DNA of 64,000 bases from Corynebacterium meridianum (GCF_016342265.1 NZ_JAEIOS010000009.1:310001-374000); one strand, 5' to 3'. Numbered from the stretch's first letter, positions 1-9,162 are shown. Notes: a model not told the origin generated them from the sequence alone. A program made the numbers and translations.

Positions 1-250
1 GCGAGTTCTTAGACATTACAAACACCTCGACCACAGGCTCTTTGCTTAGACCCTGTCGGTTGAGCCCGAGGAGTCTCTTGACGAATGGATAAGCCCTGCC
101 GGGCGCCAGCGGGACATCCAGTCGCTCCTCTTGAAATGCACGATAGGCTTCTTCGCCTTGCTTCTCAAACACATCTGAGGACTCGCGCAGGTCAAAGAGG
201 GCACTCGATGCGATACCCACACACAGCTTCGATTCCAGATCGTAGGGCAC
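1..250 (-). CDS. 5'-nucleotidase (PF06189-like), N-terminal part, runs off the left edge
   Basis: Reading leftward from a GTG at 250, the frame stays open to the window edge (83 codons). An AAGGAG Shine-Dalgarno sits five bases before the GTG. The peptide begins VPYDLESKLCVGIASSALFDL and continues with VFEKQGEEAYRAFQ, APGRAYPFVKRLLGLN and VVEVFVMSKNS. This matches the N-terminus of the bacterial cytosolic 5'-nucleotidase family, whose members start MPY..EDKL..AIASSALFDL and share the LV.LLL.LN and VEV...S+N segments. The rest of the gene lies outside the window, so activity cannot be judged. It follows directly on the decayed restriction gene transcribed the same way. The family call rests on remembered family sequence, not on a search. 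Confidence 0.7.
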   Translation of the reverse strand, partial: MPYDLESKLCVGIASSALFDLRESSDVFEKQGEEAYRAFQEERLDVPLAPGRAYPFVKRLLGLNRQGLSKEPVVEVFVMSKNS

Positions 251-279
251 CCCAACTCCTTCACATTTAGGCGAGCCTT

Positions 280-1704
280 CGGAAACACGTGATCTACGTG
301 ATGATGATTGCGAGTGTTTAGGTGGTCGAACACCAGTGCGAGCAGTGGCAAGGCATGCTCATCGCCGTGACGCAGTCCAAAGAGCCCATCGACAATTTGG
401 TTTGACACATCCAGCAACTTGCCGCGGGCTGTCATTGTCTGCTCGAGTTCCGTAGCCGGGAACCTGTTGCGCCCGGACTTTGCGATGACATCACGGATGG
501 CCCTGAGCAGTCCGTCGAGGCCAGAACCCCAGACTGATCAGTGAACGCAAGACGCTACTCTTGATCGTACCACGATCGCAGGCATTCTTGGGTTCATCTC
601 TGAAAGACCGATCGGCCTGACGATGGTAGAGGTAGTAAGCGACGGGGATCAGGATCCTGCTGGCGGACAGGGTCTGGGCAGACAGACCGAAGTCGTTGAT
701 CTGGCCGACGGCGACACAAAGCGACACCGCGATCTCGTCCCACTTGTTGGCGAGCCTCTCCATGCTGGCGGTGGTGAAGTTCTTATCCTTGAATCCGACG
801 TGGGAACGTCGGCAAAGACGAAACCCGACTTTAAGATGAGGTCCTTGGAGAAATTGAACCAGCACCGGTAGAGTTGAGCTCGTTCACGAGAGTATGGCTC
901 TCTTGACGGACACCGTAATCCTTCCCCTGCACGTTGGCGATGCTGAACAGCAGGTCGCTATAAAACAACACCGTTCCAACGGAGTTCACACGGATGAAAA
1001 TATCGAGGACTCGCTCGATGTCTTGGTCCGTCTCCTCAAAGAATTGCACTGCGTTACGAGTGTGGATGTGCTCTCAGAGCTGACCAGCCGTCGCAGCGGC
1101 GTCATTGTCGTTGGCAATGCCACGGCGGCTGAGTTCCAAAAGAAGCTCCATAAGGCTGGCGGAGCCATAGTCCCTCGGAACTAGAAGCCAGTCGTAACTC
1201 TCAGTCTCCGGCATCAAACTCAGATGAGCAGGCTCCAACCAACGAAGTCGTACTCAAGTCCAGCCGCATTATCCGGCGCTTTGCCAGCAAGGTTAAGATA
1301 GAGGGTTCTCTCCGGAAAGTTGTTGCGGAACCGGGCAGGGGTCCAGTTCTTCTTCTAGGCGTAGGTACCGCGCAAGCCGATGTTCAGTGACGTGAGGCGT
1401 GCTGACCGTCATGAATGGCGGTAACCTCGCGAGTTGGCAGTAGGTCCAATTGCGGATTGTACCTGCTGTCAAACTCGCTGAAACGCTTGAGAAAGCCATA
1501 TAACTTGAACTGTTTAGCGACTTCTGGCTTGACCTTCCAACTCAGGACGGAACCGATGGGGTATCCACACATGAACGAGTCGAAAAACCGGACGATCTGG
1601 TCCGGTCGCCATCCGCGCTCGCGCTGGATCGCCAGCAGAACAAGGTCCCTATCCTCTATCTGGCTCAGAGTTGTAGCAATCGTAGTCTCAGGCAAGTACA
1701 ACAT
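280..1704 (-). pseudogene. Decayed GmrSD-like DUF262/HNH restriction protein
   Basis: The 5' end at 1704 is intact, with GGAGG nine bases ahead of the ATG and the typical DUF262 opening (IQRERGWRPDQIVRFFDS, then GYPIGS). The catalytic DGQQR motif is destroyed near 1394 by loss of one base. Shifting frame recovers RLTSLNIGLRGTYA followed by a TAG, then KKNWTPARFRNNFPERTLYL. Later pieces in several frames include DIFIRVNSVGT and YSDLLFSIA (about 980-1049), a segment with ILIPVAYYLYH (about 640), and the HNH-type HHHVDHVFPKARL near 270-310. GmrSD enzymes cleave modified DNA using NTP. This copy has multiple frameshifts and stops and cannot make a functional protein. It appears to be a relic of an earlier defence island. 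Confidence 0.8.
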
Positions 1705-1889
1705 AAGTCCTCCAGCAGCGACTCAGTATTGGCTGAAACTAGCGCACCGACTCGGACGTCACGCGACAGTTGTGCCGAGTCGCTGGCTTCAAGGTGAGAA
1801 CGAGTTCAGATTTTCTTCGGAGCTACAGGCGCAACCTTGAACTCCACCAAGGTGCGTCGTCAACAGGCAATTTCAAGCAGTACTGTGCC

Positions 1890-2330
1890 TCATAGCTCCT
1901 TGTCCTTGCTAAGCAGAACACCAACGCCACCATCGAACGAGACCCCAGCGAAGGTGGACCCGCGATTCAGCTCGATGAATTCCCGCTCCTCACGCAACGC
2001 GATGTATGCCCAATTACAGACATTGATGATGCTCATGATCCGCCCGCGTCCCTTCGTTCCCGTCAGGAGCTACTGCCTGATATGTCGGCGATGCGCCGCG
2101 GGCAACACCACTATTCTGGCCACCATCCACACCTGCGGTTGGGAATCATCTAGCGATGTACGCGACACACCGCACCAGCCGGCCAGATGGCGGTTATCAA
2201 GGTGCGCAACAATTGTGACCGGCATCGATTCGACTATCCGCTTCGCCCGCGTAACATGATCTTCCCACGATCCGCTACGCGCTGAAAGAACCTTTGCCAG
2301 CTCCTCGATGTCGGCAGGCTACGCAGCGTG
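1890..2330 (-). pseudogene. Coding remnant, possibly a GNAT-type acetyltransferase
   Basis: On the minus strand one frame reads ADIEELAKVLSARSGSW, then AKRIVESMPVTIVAHLD, then VWMVARIVVLPAAHRR, and hits a TAG near 2072. After a shift, a 48-residue tail starting MSIINVCNWAYIALREERE reaches a stop at 1890. The segment VARIVVLPAAHRR followed by a shifted GSSLL resembles the V.P..RG.GIG..LL acetyl-CoA loop of GNAT proteins, but the match is short. No complete reading frame exists. The assignment is tentative. What can be defended is that the stretch looks formerly coding and is broken. Confidence 0.35.
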
Positions 2331-2448
2331 TAGTGCGACGAACATGGAGTCGAACGTGCTTACGGCGCCCACTCGGCAAAGTCGTTCATGCCGTAACACT
2401 ATAAAACCGCTGACATTCGTTCCCCCCAGACGAAGATCCGGCACCGTC

Positions 2449-3267
2449 TTAGACATTGAAACGGAACTTGCCCTCATCGTCAGCGCCCCAACAGGATAGG
2501 AGCTCATCAGCTCGATCTGCGAAGCGACGTATCGAGACCCATCCCAGTGATCTCGCGGCCACCTCCGCCAGAGAGCTGGGACGCGGTTGGGCGGTAACGA
2601 TACCACTCTCTAAGAGAAGTACCTCCCGCCGAGCATAGGCCTTCTCCCACTCCGAGTGGGCATCCGTTCCTGCCCCGTTTGGAGAAGCAGGGTTATAGCC
2701 TGGCATCAGACGAGGATCCAGGTTGACTGCTGATCCATTGAGCAGTGCATCAACTACTGCCTGCGGGGATTGCAGGTCTACATCTTCCTCCTCATCACTA
2801 TTGTCTGTGACCAAGATAGCCAGATGTAGAGAGTCTGAGTTGACCCAGGCCGCTTCCTCTAAGAGTTCCCTCACCGTCCGCGCTGCCGAAGTCGGTATAC
2901 CGCTCGAAGAATTTGTGAAGGTAGTGAGGAGATTTACCTGCGCGGAGAGCTGCGCCAAGTGTGAACGTACGGTAGCCAAATCCTCCGAGCTAGGAGAGGC
3001 TGACAAAAGCTCCGAAACGCGAGGACTCAGTAGCTCCTCAATGGCGTTCGACGCAGCAAGAATCACACGACACTGCTCACGAAACTCGGCTTTGCGGTCG
3101 CCGTGATACGCGCGCACCTCACGAAGAGCCTGTTCGGAGGCAATGGCTTTCGTCTGCTTGTTGGTCTCTCGCGACACGCGCACTGCCACGACGACGGCGA
3201 CTGCAGACAACAGGGTCGCAAAACTCCCTGCAACTGCACTGACCCAATCAGCACTGACACTAATCAC
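2449..3267 (-). CDS. Hypothetical protein with one N-terminal membrane helix
   Basis: This is a 272-residue frame with a GTG start at 3267. Residues 5-30 form one hydrophobic segment (WVSAVAGSFATLLSAVAVVV), followed by a charged, helical, probably cytoplasmic domain with Leu/Ala/Ser-rich repeats and an acidic patch (NSDEEEDVD). No family was recognised. It is the only intact gene between the decayed left region and the replicase cluster, and it is oriented away from that cluster. The last five residues are FRFNV. That is the usual C-terminus of YchF proteins, and its coding bases resemble the ychF-tail attachment sequence further right. The protein may end inside an attachment site; see findings. 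Confidence 0.6.
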   Translation of the reverse strand: MISVSADWVSAVAGSFATLLSAVAVVVAVRVSRETNKQTKAIASEQALREVRAYHGDRKAEFREQCRVILAASNAIEELLSPRVSELLSASPSSEDLATVRSHLAQLSAQVNLLTTFTNSSSGIPTSAARTVRELLEEAAWVNSDSLHLAILVTDNSDEEEDVDLQSPQAVVDALLNGSAVNLDPRLMPGYNPASPNGAGTDAHSEWEKAYARREVLLLESGIVTAQPRPSSLAEVAARSLGWVSIRRFADRADELLSCWGADDEGKFRFNV

Positions 3268-3604
3268 TTCCTACCACCGGACTCAAGTGAACTACACATT
3301 AAACCTAAACTCGACCACGTTCCGTACAGTGCTAACGTCGCTAACCGCTCGATTGTTGCAGCTCGCGCTGAGATGCGCTACATTGACAGCGAGCTCAAGA
3401 CCAATTACGCAGATCTCAGGTCACGAGCAGAATCCCTCGACCGGATGCCCGGTGGGCTAGCAACTTTTCAGCCGAGTAGCCCAAGACGCTTGATCAGCGA
3501 TAGTCGAGACTTTTATGTGGTGCGGATGTAGCCAACCATGAATCCGCGTAACAGCCGGCAATGCACTCCACGCCGGAGGATAACTCTGTCTTGGAGGCCT
3601 CCCC
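3268..3604. other. Intergenic region between divergent genes
   Basis: This gap lies between the start of the membrane-anchored hypothetical (minus) and the HTH gene (plus). It must hold the promoters for both directions. Short open frames are present but lack a convincing ribosome-binding site and family resemblance. No clear operator palindrome was found. Confidence 0.4.
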
Positions 3605-3895
3605 GTGGGATCCCCCGCTGTTCACAACAAATCTGACCTTTACATCACCCTTCGCGAAGCCGCTGATCGTGGGTACGCAGGCTATTCAACGCTGCGAAAG
3701 TACGTCGCCGAGGGCCGTTTGCCCACCTATCGGGCAGGCCGTCGAGTCCGGCTGCGTCTGACTGATCTTGAAGCCCTGCTGACATCGACGGACTCCAATG
3801 CTATCGACGTTGTCATCGACAATTTGGTAACCGCTGCCCCACCGCTCACGACGGAGCAGACCCACCGCCTGCGCGACCTCCTCGGAGGTGCGTGA
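3605..3895 (+). CDS. Excisionase/MerR-like helix-turn-helix protein
   Basis: The 96-residue protein has a central YITLREAADRGYAGYSTLRK...GRLPTYRAGRRVRLRLTDLEALL layout. This is the winged-helix pattern of excisionase-family (Xis/AlpA-like) DNA-binding proteins: a helix-turn-helix followed by the R.G+...+...L..+L hairpin. The GTG at 3605 is the start used; no strong Shine-Dalgarno is visible. Its stop overlaps the replicase start (GTGATGA), so the two are translationally coupled. In integrative elements such proteins control replication genes or help the recombinase during excision. Which role applies here is not visible. Confidence 0.75.
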   Translation: MGSPAVHNKSDLYITLREAADRGYAGYSTLRKYVAEGRLPTYRAGRRVRLRLTDLEALLTSTDSNAIDVVIDNLVTAAPPLTTEQTHRLRDLLGGA

Positions 3896-6800
3896 TGAGT
3901 GCGCAAGATACCCATGACGTTGCCCACAAGGTCCTCAAGGAAAATGATCCAGCCAATGACGTTTCTGCCGCTGTTTCTACCCGCGAGGCCGGGCTCGAAC
4001 AAGAGGTGGAGAAGACTTTAGAGGACCAGCTGTTAGGTCGCTTGAGTCCTCAGCATCTACAGGAGCTCCGCGATGCCTCGTTGAGTGACGAGTACATCTT
4101 GAAGATGGCCTGTCGCACGGTTCGTCGGTGTGTAGATGCGCTGCCGAGCTCGTTGGAGTACTTGGAGGGTAACGCAACATGGGATACAGGCCTGCTGTAC
4201 GACCTCGAGCTCTGCGATGGCGTACAGACCGCCATAATCAAGGTGCCTCCTGGGTTTGAGACATCGAGTGGCGACACCGAAGCCAAATACATCTCACCTG
4301 GCAAGTTTCATGACCCGGACAAGGTCGTGAGCTTCGCATGGCGTCGGAAAATTAACGAAGACACCGAGCGAGTCCTGCTGGTAGAGGGTGTGAAGCAGTC
4401 CGCGGCTGCCGAAGAGCATCTTAAGGACGAAAAGACGGCTGTCGTCTTTTTCAACGGCGTCAATGCCGCCGACATTGGTGGTAAAGGCGGAGACTCCGAG
4501 CCGTTTAAGGCCTTGTATCGCTCGATCAAGGGCCTCGATGTCGTAATCGCGCCAGATGCTGACGCCGGAACGAACGCACGTGTGTATGACGGTGTCCGGG
4601 GTCTCGGCGAGCTGTGTGAGTCTTCGGCGAAGAGCGTGAAGTATCTCGTACTGCCGAACTTCCCTGGAGCAGCCAAGTCGGCTGGACTCGACGATTACCT
4701 CGCGTTCCAGGAGCCCCGCGATCGTGCTGAGGCTATGTCGGTGCTGTTAGAGAAGCACGTATTAGGCAAGCCTGCAAAGAAGAAGCCCCGTTATAAGAAG
4801 GAGGCTCCTTCCGAGGAGGAGCTTGCCAAGAAGGCTGGCACTCGCAAGGTGGTCTCAGCACCCGTGTCCGACGGGATGCTGCGATACCGGGGATTGCTTG
4901 ATGTCTATGAGAAGACCCTGTTCGGTGTGACTCTGTTTAGCCAGGACGGCGTGCTTTATGAAGCGGTAAAACGTGGCGGGACGGTATCACTCAGCCTGGT
5001 GAGTCGCACCCGCGCTCACGCACTAGCCAAGGACTCCGTCCTGTTCGTCGATACTGAGTCTGAGAAAGCAAAGACGTACACGCCGAGCATGTCGGACTCT
5101 GACTCCGCGTTGGATGGGGCAGGACGCAGTGCACCCGAAATTAAGGGCGTAGTGCATACACCGCTGATCCGCGAGGATTTTAGTTTCCGCACCGAGCCTG
5201 GCTTCGACGAGGCGTCTGGTGTTTTTGTGCATCTTGACAGCAGTCTCGAAGGACTGACTGTGAAGGAGAACGTCAGCAAAGAGCGTGTAGATGAGTGCCG
5301 GGAGCTAATTCTCGATGCACTGGCGGATTTTCCTTTCAAGAGCGGACTAGATCGAGCACGCGCGGTTGGCATGGTGTTGACATTGCTCCTGCGTCCACTG
5401 CTGCCAACATCACCGGGTCAGGTGGCTTTTGCCGCGCTCCCTGGCACGGGTAAGAACCTCCTGGTCAATGTGGCATGCATTATTGCGACCGGAGAGCCCT
5501 GCCCGGTTCTACCGCGCGTAAAAAACAACGACGAGCTTCAGAAGGACCTGTACGCACGTGTAGCTGCCAAGGATGCTGCCGTGTGCTTCGACGAGGTTGA
5601 ACGGCTGGATAGTCCTCCCCTCCGAGCGGTGCTGACGACGCCGAAGTTAACGGGGCGCATCCTGGGTAGTAGCGAGACACCCACCGTTGAGAATCGGTTG
5701 AGTCTGTTCTTTACGGGAAACAATATCGACATCTCGAACGACATGGGGCGCCGAGTAAGCACTGTGCATCTTGCGCTCGAGGATGCGACGGTGGCTCCTG
5801 AAGAGCGTGGGGGCTTTAAGCACCCTGAGCTACTTGAGTATGTGAAAAAGAACCGCAAAGAGCTGCTACAGGCGTTTTATGACGTCATTGTCGCCTGGGT
5901 GGAGGCGGATCAACCTGCTTGTCCGACATACGAGAAAGCTCCGATGGGCTCGTTTGAGCGCTGGCACCGTGTGGTTGGCGGCATCCTGTACTTCTTGGGT
6001 CTCGGTGACATTCGTGAGGACTATCGCGCGTTGAAGGAGTCGCTCGACTTCGACGGTGCGGCCAACGAGGAATACTTGTGCTGGTTGTTTGAGGTATTCG
6101 GAGACGAGAACTTCTCCGCAGCTCAGGTTGTCAGTGAGGTTGCGAAAGACGGTACAGCGTTTGTGCCTTCACCACGCACGCTTCCTGAGGGTGTTCGTAG
6201 CATCAGCGAAGCCAAACCCACGGAGGTTGGTACTGCGCACCGTCAGTTGCTGGGCAAACCCTACGGCGGGTTGGTTCTGCGCCGTCGGCCCAAATCTCAC
6301 CGGAACAAAGCGGCGTGGCGTTACTTCATCGAGGACCTCGACGGCAGCGGAGGCGACGGCGGAGGTGGAGGTCGTGGTGGCGAAGCCCCGGTACCGACTC
6401 CACCATCACCGACGGGAGCTGGAGTCAGCGCTACCTCTGATGAGAGCACGACGGTCGTTTTTGACCTCGAGACGGGTTCAGCTGAGGATGCCGTCATCGC
6501 TACGGATAGAAGCTTCGTGAAGATCGCCGCATATAGCGTTAATGGTGCCGAGCCAGTGGTTACAGACGACATTGAGGCTCTCGTTGAGGTGCTGCGGGGC
6601 GCGGATCGTGTCGTCGGGCAAAACGTAGTTCAGTATGACCTGCCTCTTCTCAAGCGCTTGTACGACCTCGAGCTCGACCCGGGTGTTGCCCACGACACCC
6701 TGATTCTGGCGCGAATTGTCGACCCTCCCGTATCTGGCTCGGGGAAGACAAAGAGCTACGCACTTGATGCTGTCGCTGAGCGGCTCGGTCACGATGGCAA

Positions 6801-8163
6801 GCTGCTCGACGATGGCGTGTCCGCGCTGAAGAATCTGGCTAACCAGTATGGCGGATTTGACGCTATCCCGAACGACAACGAGACGTATCGCAAGTACGCA
6901 GCCCAGGATGTTAAGGCCACTGCCGAGTTGTATGCGGACCTGCTCCCGCAGGCACTCGAAGCTGTCGGTGAGGACGTCATCGCTGAGGAGCACGAGCTCG
7001 CCGCTGTGTTAGCTCTTACCGAGTTTGCCGGTGTGCGCGTTGATGTTGATGCCGTTGAGGAATTCCTTGCACGCGAGGCTGCTGTCAAAGCGGATGCCTA
7101 TCCGTGGCTTGTCGAGCACGTAGGTGTGCCTGATGAAGGGAAGAAGCCGCATACGTCTAGGGCAGGTAAGGCGGCACTGTCGGAGTACTTAGAGAAGGCC
7201 GGTATCACGCCGCCCGTAAACGCTAAAGGGAACTTTTGCTTTGACAAGGACACCCGGAGGCAGCTTGTCCGCCAGCACCCTGATAACGAGGCGCTGCTGG
7301 CGCTTGTGAAGCGTCTGGATGCCGTTAGCGATGCTGAGACACCGGCGTCGACTGTGAAGGCTGCGCTGCGTGAAGACGGTCGCGTCTACCCCAGCATCCG
7401 TGTAGCACAGGCGACTGGGCGACTGTCCACGAGGACACCAGCTATGACCGTTTTCGGCTCGCGAGGTGATCTCGTGGAGCAGCGCACGATGATCTTGCCT
7501 GATGAGGGCGAAGTGCTTCTGTCGGCTGACCTGTCGCAGATTGATCAGCGTTGCTTGGCGGCCGGTGCTGGTGATGAAAATTACGCAGCGATGTTCCAGC
7601 CAGGCCGAGATTCTCACACTGAACTAGCCATCCGTGTTTTCGACGATGAATGCCGTCGACAGGATGCGAAGGCGCTGGGGCACGCGGTGAATTACGGAAA
7701 GGGTGCTCGCAAGTTTGCCGAGGACTCTGGTCTATCCCTAGAGGAAGCAGAGAAGCTGCTTCGGGGGTTTAAGGCGGAGTTCACACAGCTGGAGCTGCTG
7801 AAGGAGAAGCTGCGTAACCAGGCTAAGAAGACGGGGTTCATCAGCACAGCTTTTGGTCGCCGTGTGGCCGTCAACCCGGAACGCGCTTACACAGCTGCTC
7901 CCGCAGCTTATGGGCAAGGCACTGCCCGCGATGTGTTCGTCAAAGGCATCCTCGCGCTGCCGAAGGACGTCCAGCAGATGATCCGCATTTACGTCCACGA
8001 CGAGGTCGTTCTCAGCGTGCCAAAAGACCGTGTGGACGAGGTCCGAGAAGCGGTCTTGAGCGCTTTCTGCGGGGTGGAGCTGCCGTCTGTGGAGGGGGCA
8101 CGCATCCCAGTCCTGGCTGAGGCTGGCGATCCAGGAAAGAACTGGGCGGAGGCGGGTCACTGA
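3892..8163 (+). CDS. Single-chain replicase: Toprim, AAA+ ATPase, 3'-5' exonuclease, family A DNA polymerase
   Basis: This is a 1423-residue multidomain replication protein. Residues about 155-275 look like a Toprim/DUF3854 primase-type domain (LLVEGVKQS, then VVIAPDADAG and LDDYL). Residues about 510-640 hold a helicase-like ATPase with a Walker A (LPGTGKN, near 518), a Walker B (VCFDEVE, near 565) and a sensor-like FFTGNN. A Gly/Pro-rich linker (about 819-845) leads to a DnaQ-like exonuclease (VVFDLETG near 853, GQNVVQYDLPLL near 910, YAAQDVKAT near 1002). The polymerase I palm follows: QATGRLSTRTP (about 1172), motif A ADLSQIDQR (about 1213), motif B K...HAVNYGKG (about 1262), motif C VHDEVV (about 1368). 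It probably replicates the excised element. There is no 5' nuclease domain. Start ATGATG overlaps the upstream gene; the second ATG is also possible. Confidence 0.85.
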   Translation: MMSAQDTHDVAHKVLKENDPANDVSAAVSTREAGLEQEVEKTLEDQLLGRLSPQHLQELRDASLSDEYILKMACRTVRRCVDALPSSLEYLEGNATWDTGLLYDLELCDGVQTAIIKVPPGFETSSGDTEAKYISPGKFHDPDKVVSFAWRRKINEDTERVLLVEGVKQSAAAEEHLKDEKTAVVFFNGVNAADIGGKGGDSEPFKALYRSIKGLDVVIAPDADAGTNARVYDGVRGLGELCESSAKSVKYLVLPNFPGAAKSAGLDDYLAFQEPRDRAEAMSVLLEKHVLGKPAKKKPRYKKEAPSEEELAKKAGTRKVVSAPVSDGMLRYRGLLDVYEKTLFGVTLFSQDGVLYEAVKRGGTVSLSLVSRTRAHALAKDSVLFVDTESEKAKTYTPSMSDSDSALDGAGRSAPEIKGVVHTPLIREDFSFRTEPGFDEASGVFVHLDSSLEGLTVKENVSKERVDECRELILDALADFPFKSGLDRARAVGMVLTLLLRPLLPTSPGQVAFAALPGTGKNLLVNVACIIATGEPCPVLPRVKNNDELQKDLYARVAAKDAAVCFDEVERLDSPPLRAVLTTPKLTGRILGSSETPTVENRLSLFFTGNNIDISNDMGRRVSTVHLALEDATVAPEERGGFKHPELLEYVKKNRKELLQAFYDVIVAWVEADQPACPTYEKAPMGSFERWHRVVGGILYFLGLGDIREDYRALKESLDFDGAANEEYLCWLFEVFGDENFSAAQVVSEVAKDGTAFVPSPRTLPEGVRSISEAKPTEVGTAHRQLLGKPYGGLVLRRRPKSHRNKAAWRYFIEDLDGSGGDGGGGGRGGEAPVPTPPSPTGAGVSATSDESTTVVFDLETGSAEDAVIATDRSFVKIAAYSVNGAEPVVTDDIEALVEVLRGADRVVGQNVVQYDLPLLKRLYDLELDPGVAHDTLILARIVDPPVSGSGKTKSYALDAVAERLGHDGKLLDDGVSALKNLANQYGGFDAIPNDNETYRKYAAQDVKATAELYADLLPQALEAVGEDVIAEEHELAAVLALTEFAGVRVDVDAVEEFLAREAAVKADAYPWLVEHVGVPDEGKKPHTSRAGKAALSEYLEKAGITPPVNAKGNFCFDKDTRRQLVRQHPDNEALLALVKRLDAVSDAETPASTVKAALREDGRVYPSIRVAQATGRLSTRTPAMTVFGSRGDLVEQRTMILPDEGEVLLSADLSQIDQRCLAAGAGDENYAAMFQPGRDSHTELAIRVFDDECRRQDAKALGHAVNYGKGARKFAEDSGLSLEEAEKLLRGFKAEFTQLELLKEKLRNQAKKTGFISTAFGRRVAVNPERAYTAAPAAYGQGTARDVFVKGILALPKDVQQMIRIYVHDEVVLSVPKDRVDEVREAVLSAFCGVELPSVEGARIPVLAEAGDPGKNWAEAGH

Positions 8164-8239
8164 TGTACGTAAACCAGCTCGCTCGGGCTTCGCCCGATGC
8201 GGCGCAATGGAACTGAAAGAACAAGTGAGAGGAAAAGAG

Positions 8240-8581
8240 ATGGAACACCGGGAAGAACAAAGCTTTGGCGATTTCTCCCGCGATCTGCGTCGCGACTCCG
8301 AGGAAGCTCTCCGCATCGTTGAGCGCGGTTTCGGCCGCGATGTCGGGTTAGAAGACAACGGCATCACAGTCGCCGAGGACGAGGATCTCGGCGGCGCTAT
8401 TGCGGATCTTCAGGACACGCTGCGGCGGAAGCAGGCCGAGCGACGTGCGCAGCAGCAAGCACAGCAGGAAGCGTCGCGTAGGCGGGTGGCACAACAGCGA
8501 GTTCACCGGCCGGTGCAGACATATTCACCTGGCATTGGCGCCGAAAAGCAACAGACAACGGATGAAGGAATGGAGTTTTAA
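8240..8581 (+). CDS. Small charged hypothetical protein
   Basis: The protein is 113 residues from the ATG at 8240, chosen over an upstream ATG at 8207 because AGAGGA lies at proper spacing only before 8240. It is hydrophilic and mostly helical, with a Gln/Arg/Ala-rich stretch near residues 65-85 (RRKQAERRAQQQAQQ) suggestive of a short coiled coil. It lies 76 bp after the replicase and four bases before the next gene, so the three are probably one transcript. No family was recognised. A role as replicase or mobilization accessory is only implied by position. Confidence 0.55.
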   Translation: MEHREEQSFGDFSRDLRRDSEEALRIVERGFGRDVGLEDNGITVAEDEDLGGAIADLQDTLRRKQAERRAQQQAQQEASRRRVAQQRVHRPVQTYSPGIGAEKQQTTDEGMEF

Positions 8582-8584
8582 CCA

Positions 8585-8968
8585 ATGGGAATGAGTGAGA
8601 AGCAACGTAAGGCACTGGCAGCGGTGCGCAAGGCACAAGCCGCTATGGAACGTGCTGAGAAAGATGCCGCGAAGGCTCATGCTGAGCACATCGAAGCGCT
8701 CGGCGAGGCCCTGTTTGCCGCAGCTTATAAGAAGCGCTCTAAGTGGTTTTCGTATCGCAATAAGCCACTGCTCGATCTGTTGATCGAGTTGGGTCTGGTC
8801 GAGGCGGAGGAGGCCGAGGATGCTGCCGAGGCAGCACCCGTAGGCGACGAAGCATCGGCAGGTACAGGTTCGGAATCCGTCGTCGAGGAAGCCACTGAGG
8901 ACGTGCCCACAGGCACGCCCGCAAGTGGCGAGTCTGGGTGGATGACCGAACCGTCTCGGGGGTTTTAG
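8585..8968 (+). CDS. Hypothetical protein with acidic C-terminal half
   Basis: The 127-residue protein has a basic helical N-terminus (KQRKALAAVRKAQAAMERAEK), a central compact segment (FAAAYKKRSKWFSYRNKPLLD) and a long acidic Glu/Ala/Gly tail. The start ATG at 8585 is followed by a second Met codon at 8591. It sits between the replicase cluster and the mobilization genes. The stop codon is part of the left arm of a strong GC-rich hairpin. The layout resembles small mobilization or conjugation accessory proteins, but no diagnostic motif was found. Confidence 0.5.
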   Translation: MGMSEKQRKALAAVRKAQAAMERAEKDAAKAHAEHIEALGEALFAAAYKKRSKWFSYRNKPLLDLLIELGLVEAEEAEDAAEAAPVGDEASAGTGSESVVEEATEDVPTGTPASGESGWMTEPSRGF

Positions 8969-9041
8969 GGGGCGCTAGCCCCCTAACCAGCACCCAAGAG
9001 ACCGACCGCAAGGGAGGTGCTCTTGGGTTTGCTGGCCCCCT
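8967..9041 (+). promoter_or_regulatory. Nested hairpins with alternative pairing after the replication genes
   Basis: A tight stem AGGGGGC/GCCCCCT (8967-8973 with 8978-8984) overlaps the preceding stop codon. A second, longer stem follows: CCAGC plus ACCCAAGAG (8987-9000) against CTCTTGGGT and GCTGG (9020-9035), then a further CCCCCT (9036-9041). The first AGGGGG arm could pair with either CCCCCT copy, giving mutually exclusive folds. A Shine-Dalgarno-like AAGGGAGG lies in the loop of the second stem. This could be a terminator/attenuator or part of the transfer origin region. No T-run follows. Confidence 0.5.
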
Positions 9042-9066
9042 GAAACGAGGGGTGCAGCTGATGCGA

Positions 9067-9106
9067 GCCAGTGCTGTTGGACCCACGCGGTGATCCAACA
9101 GACGGC
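9067..9106. repeat. Direct repeat copy 1 with internal hairpin (candidate oriT/control element)
   Basis: The unit starts GCCAGTGCTGTTGGA and ends TCCAACAGACGGC. The inner TGTTGGA and TCCAACA form a seven-base stem around a 12-base loop that differs from the second copy. It lies upstream of the mobC-like gene, where MobA/MobC-type systems usually keep their origin of transfer. Confidence 0.65.
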
Positions 9107-9162
9107 GAGGCTGAAGCGGAAGCCCTCGTTTCCTACCCCACGAGGAGGCCACCGCCAGCAGT

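Noticed and set aside
1837..2259. 140-codon plus-strand frame in the decayed left region
   Set aside because: Ser/Arg/Thr-rich shadow of degraded minus-strand coding sequence.
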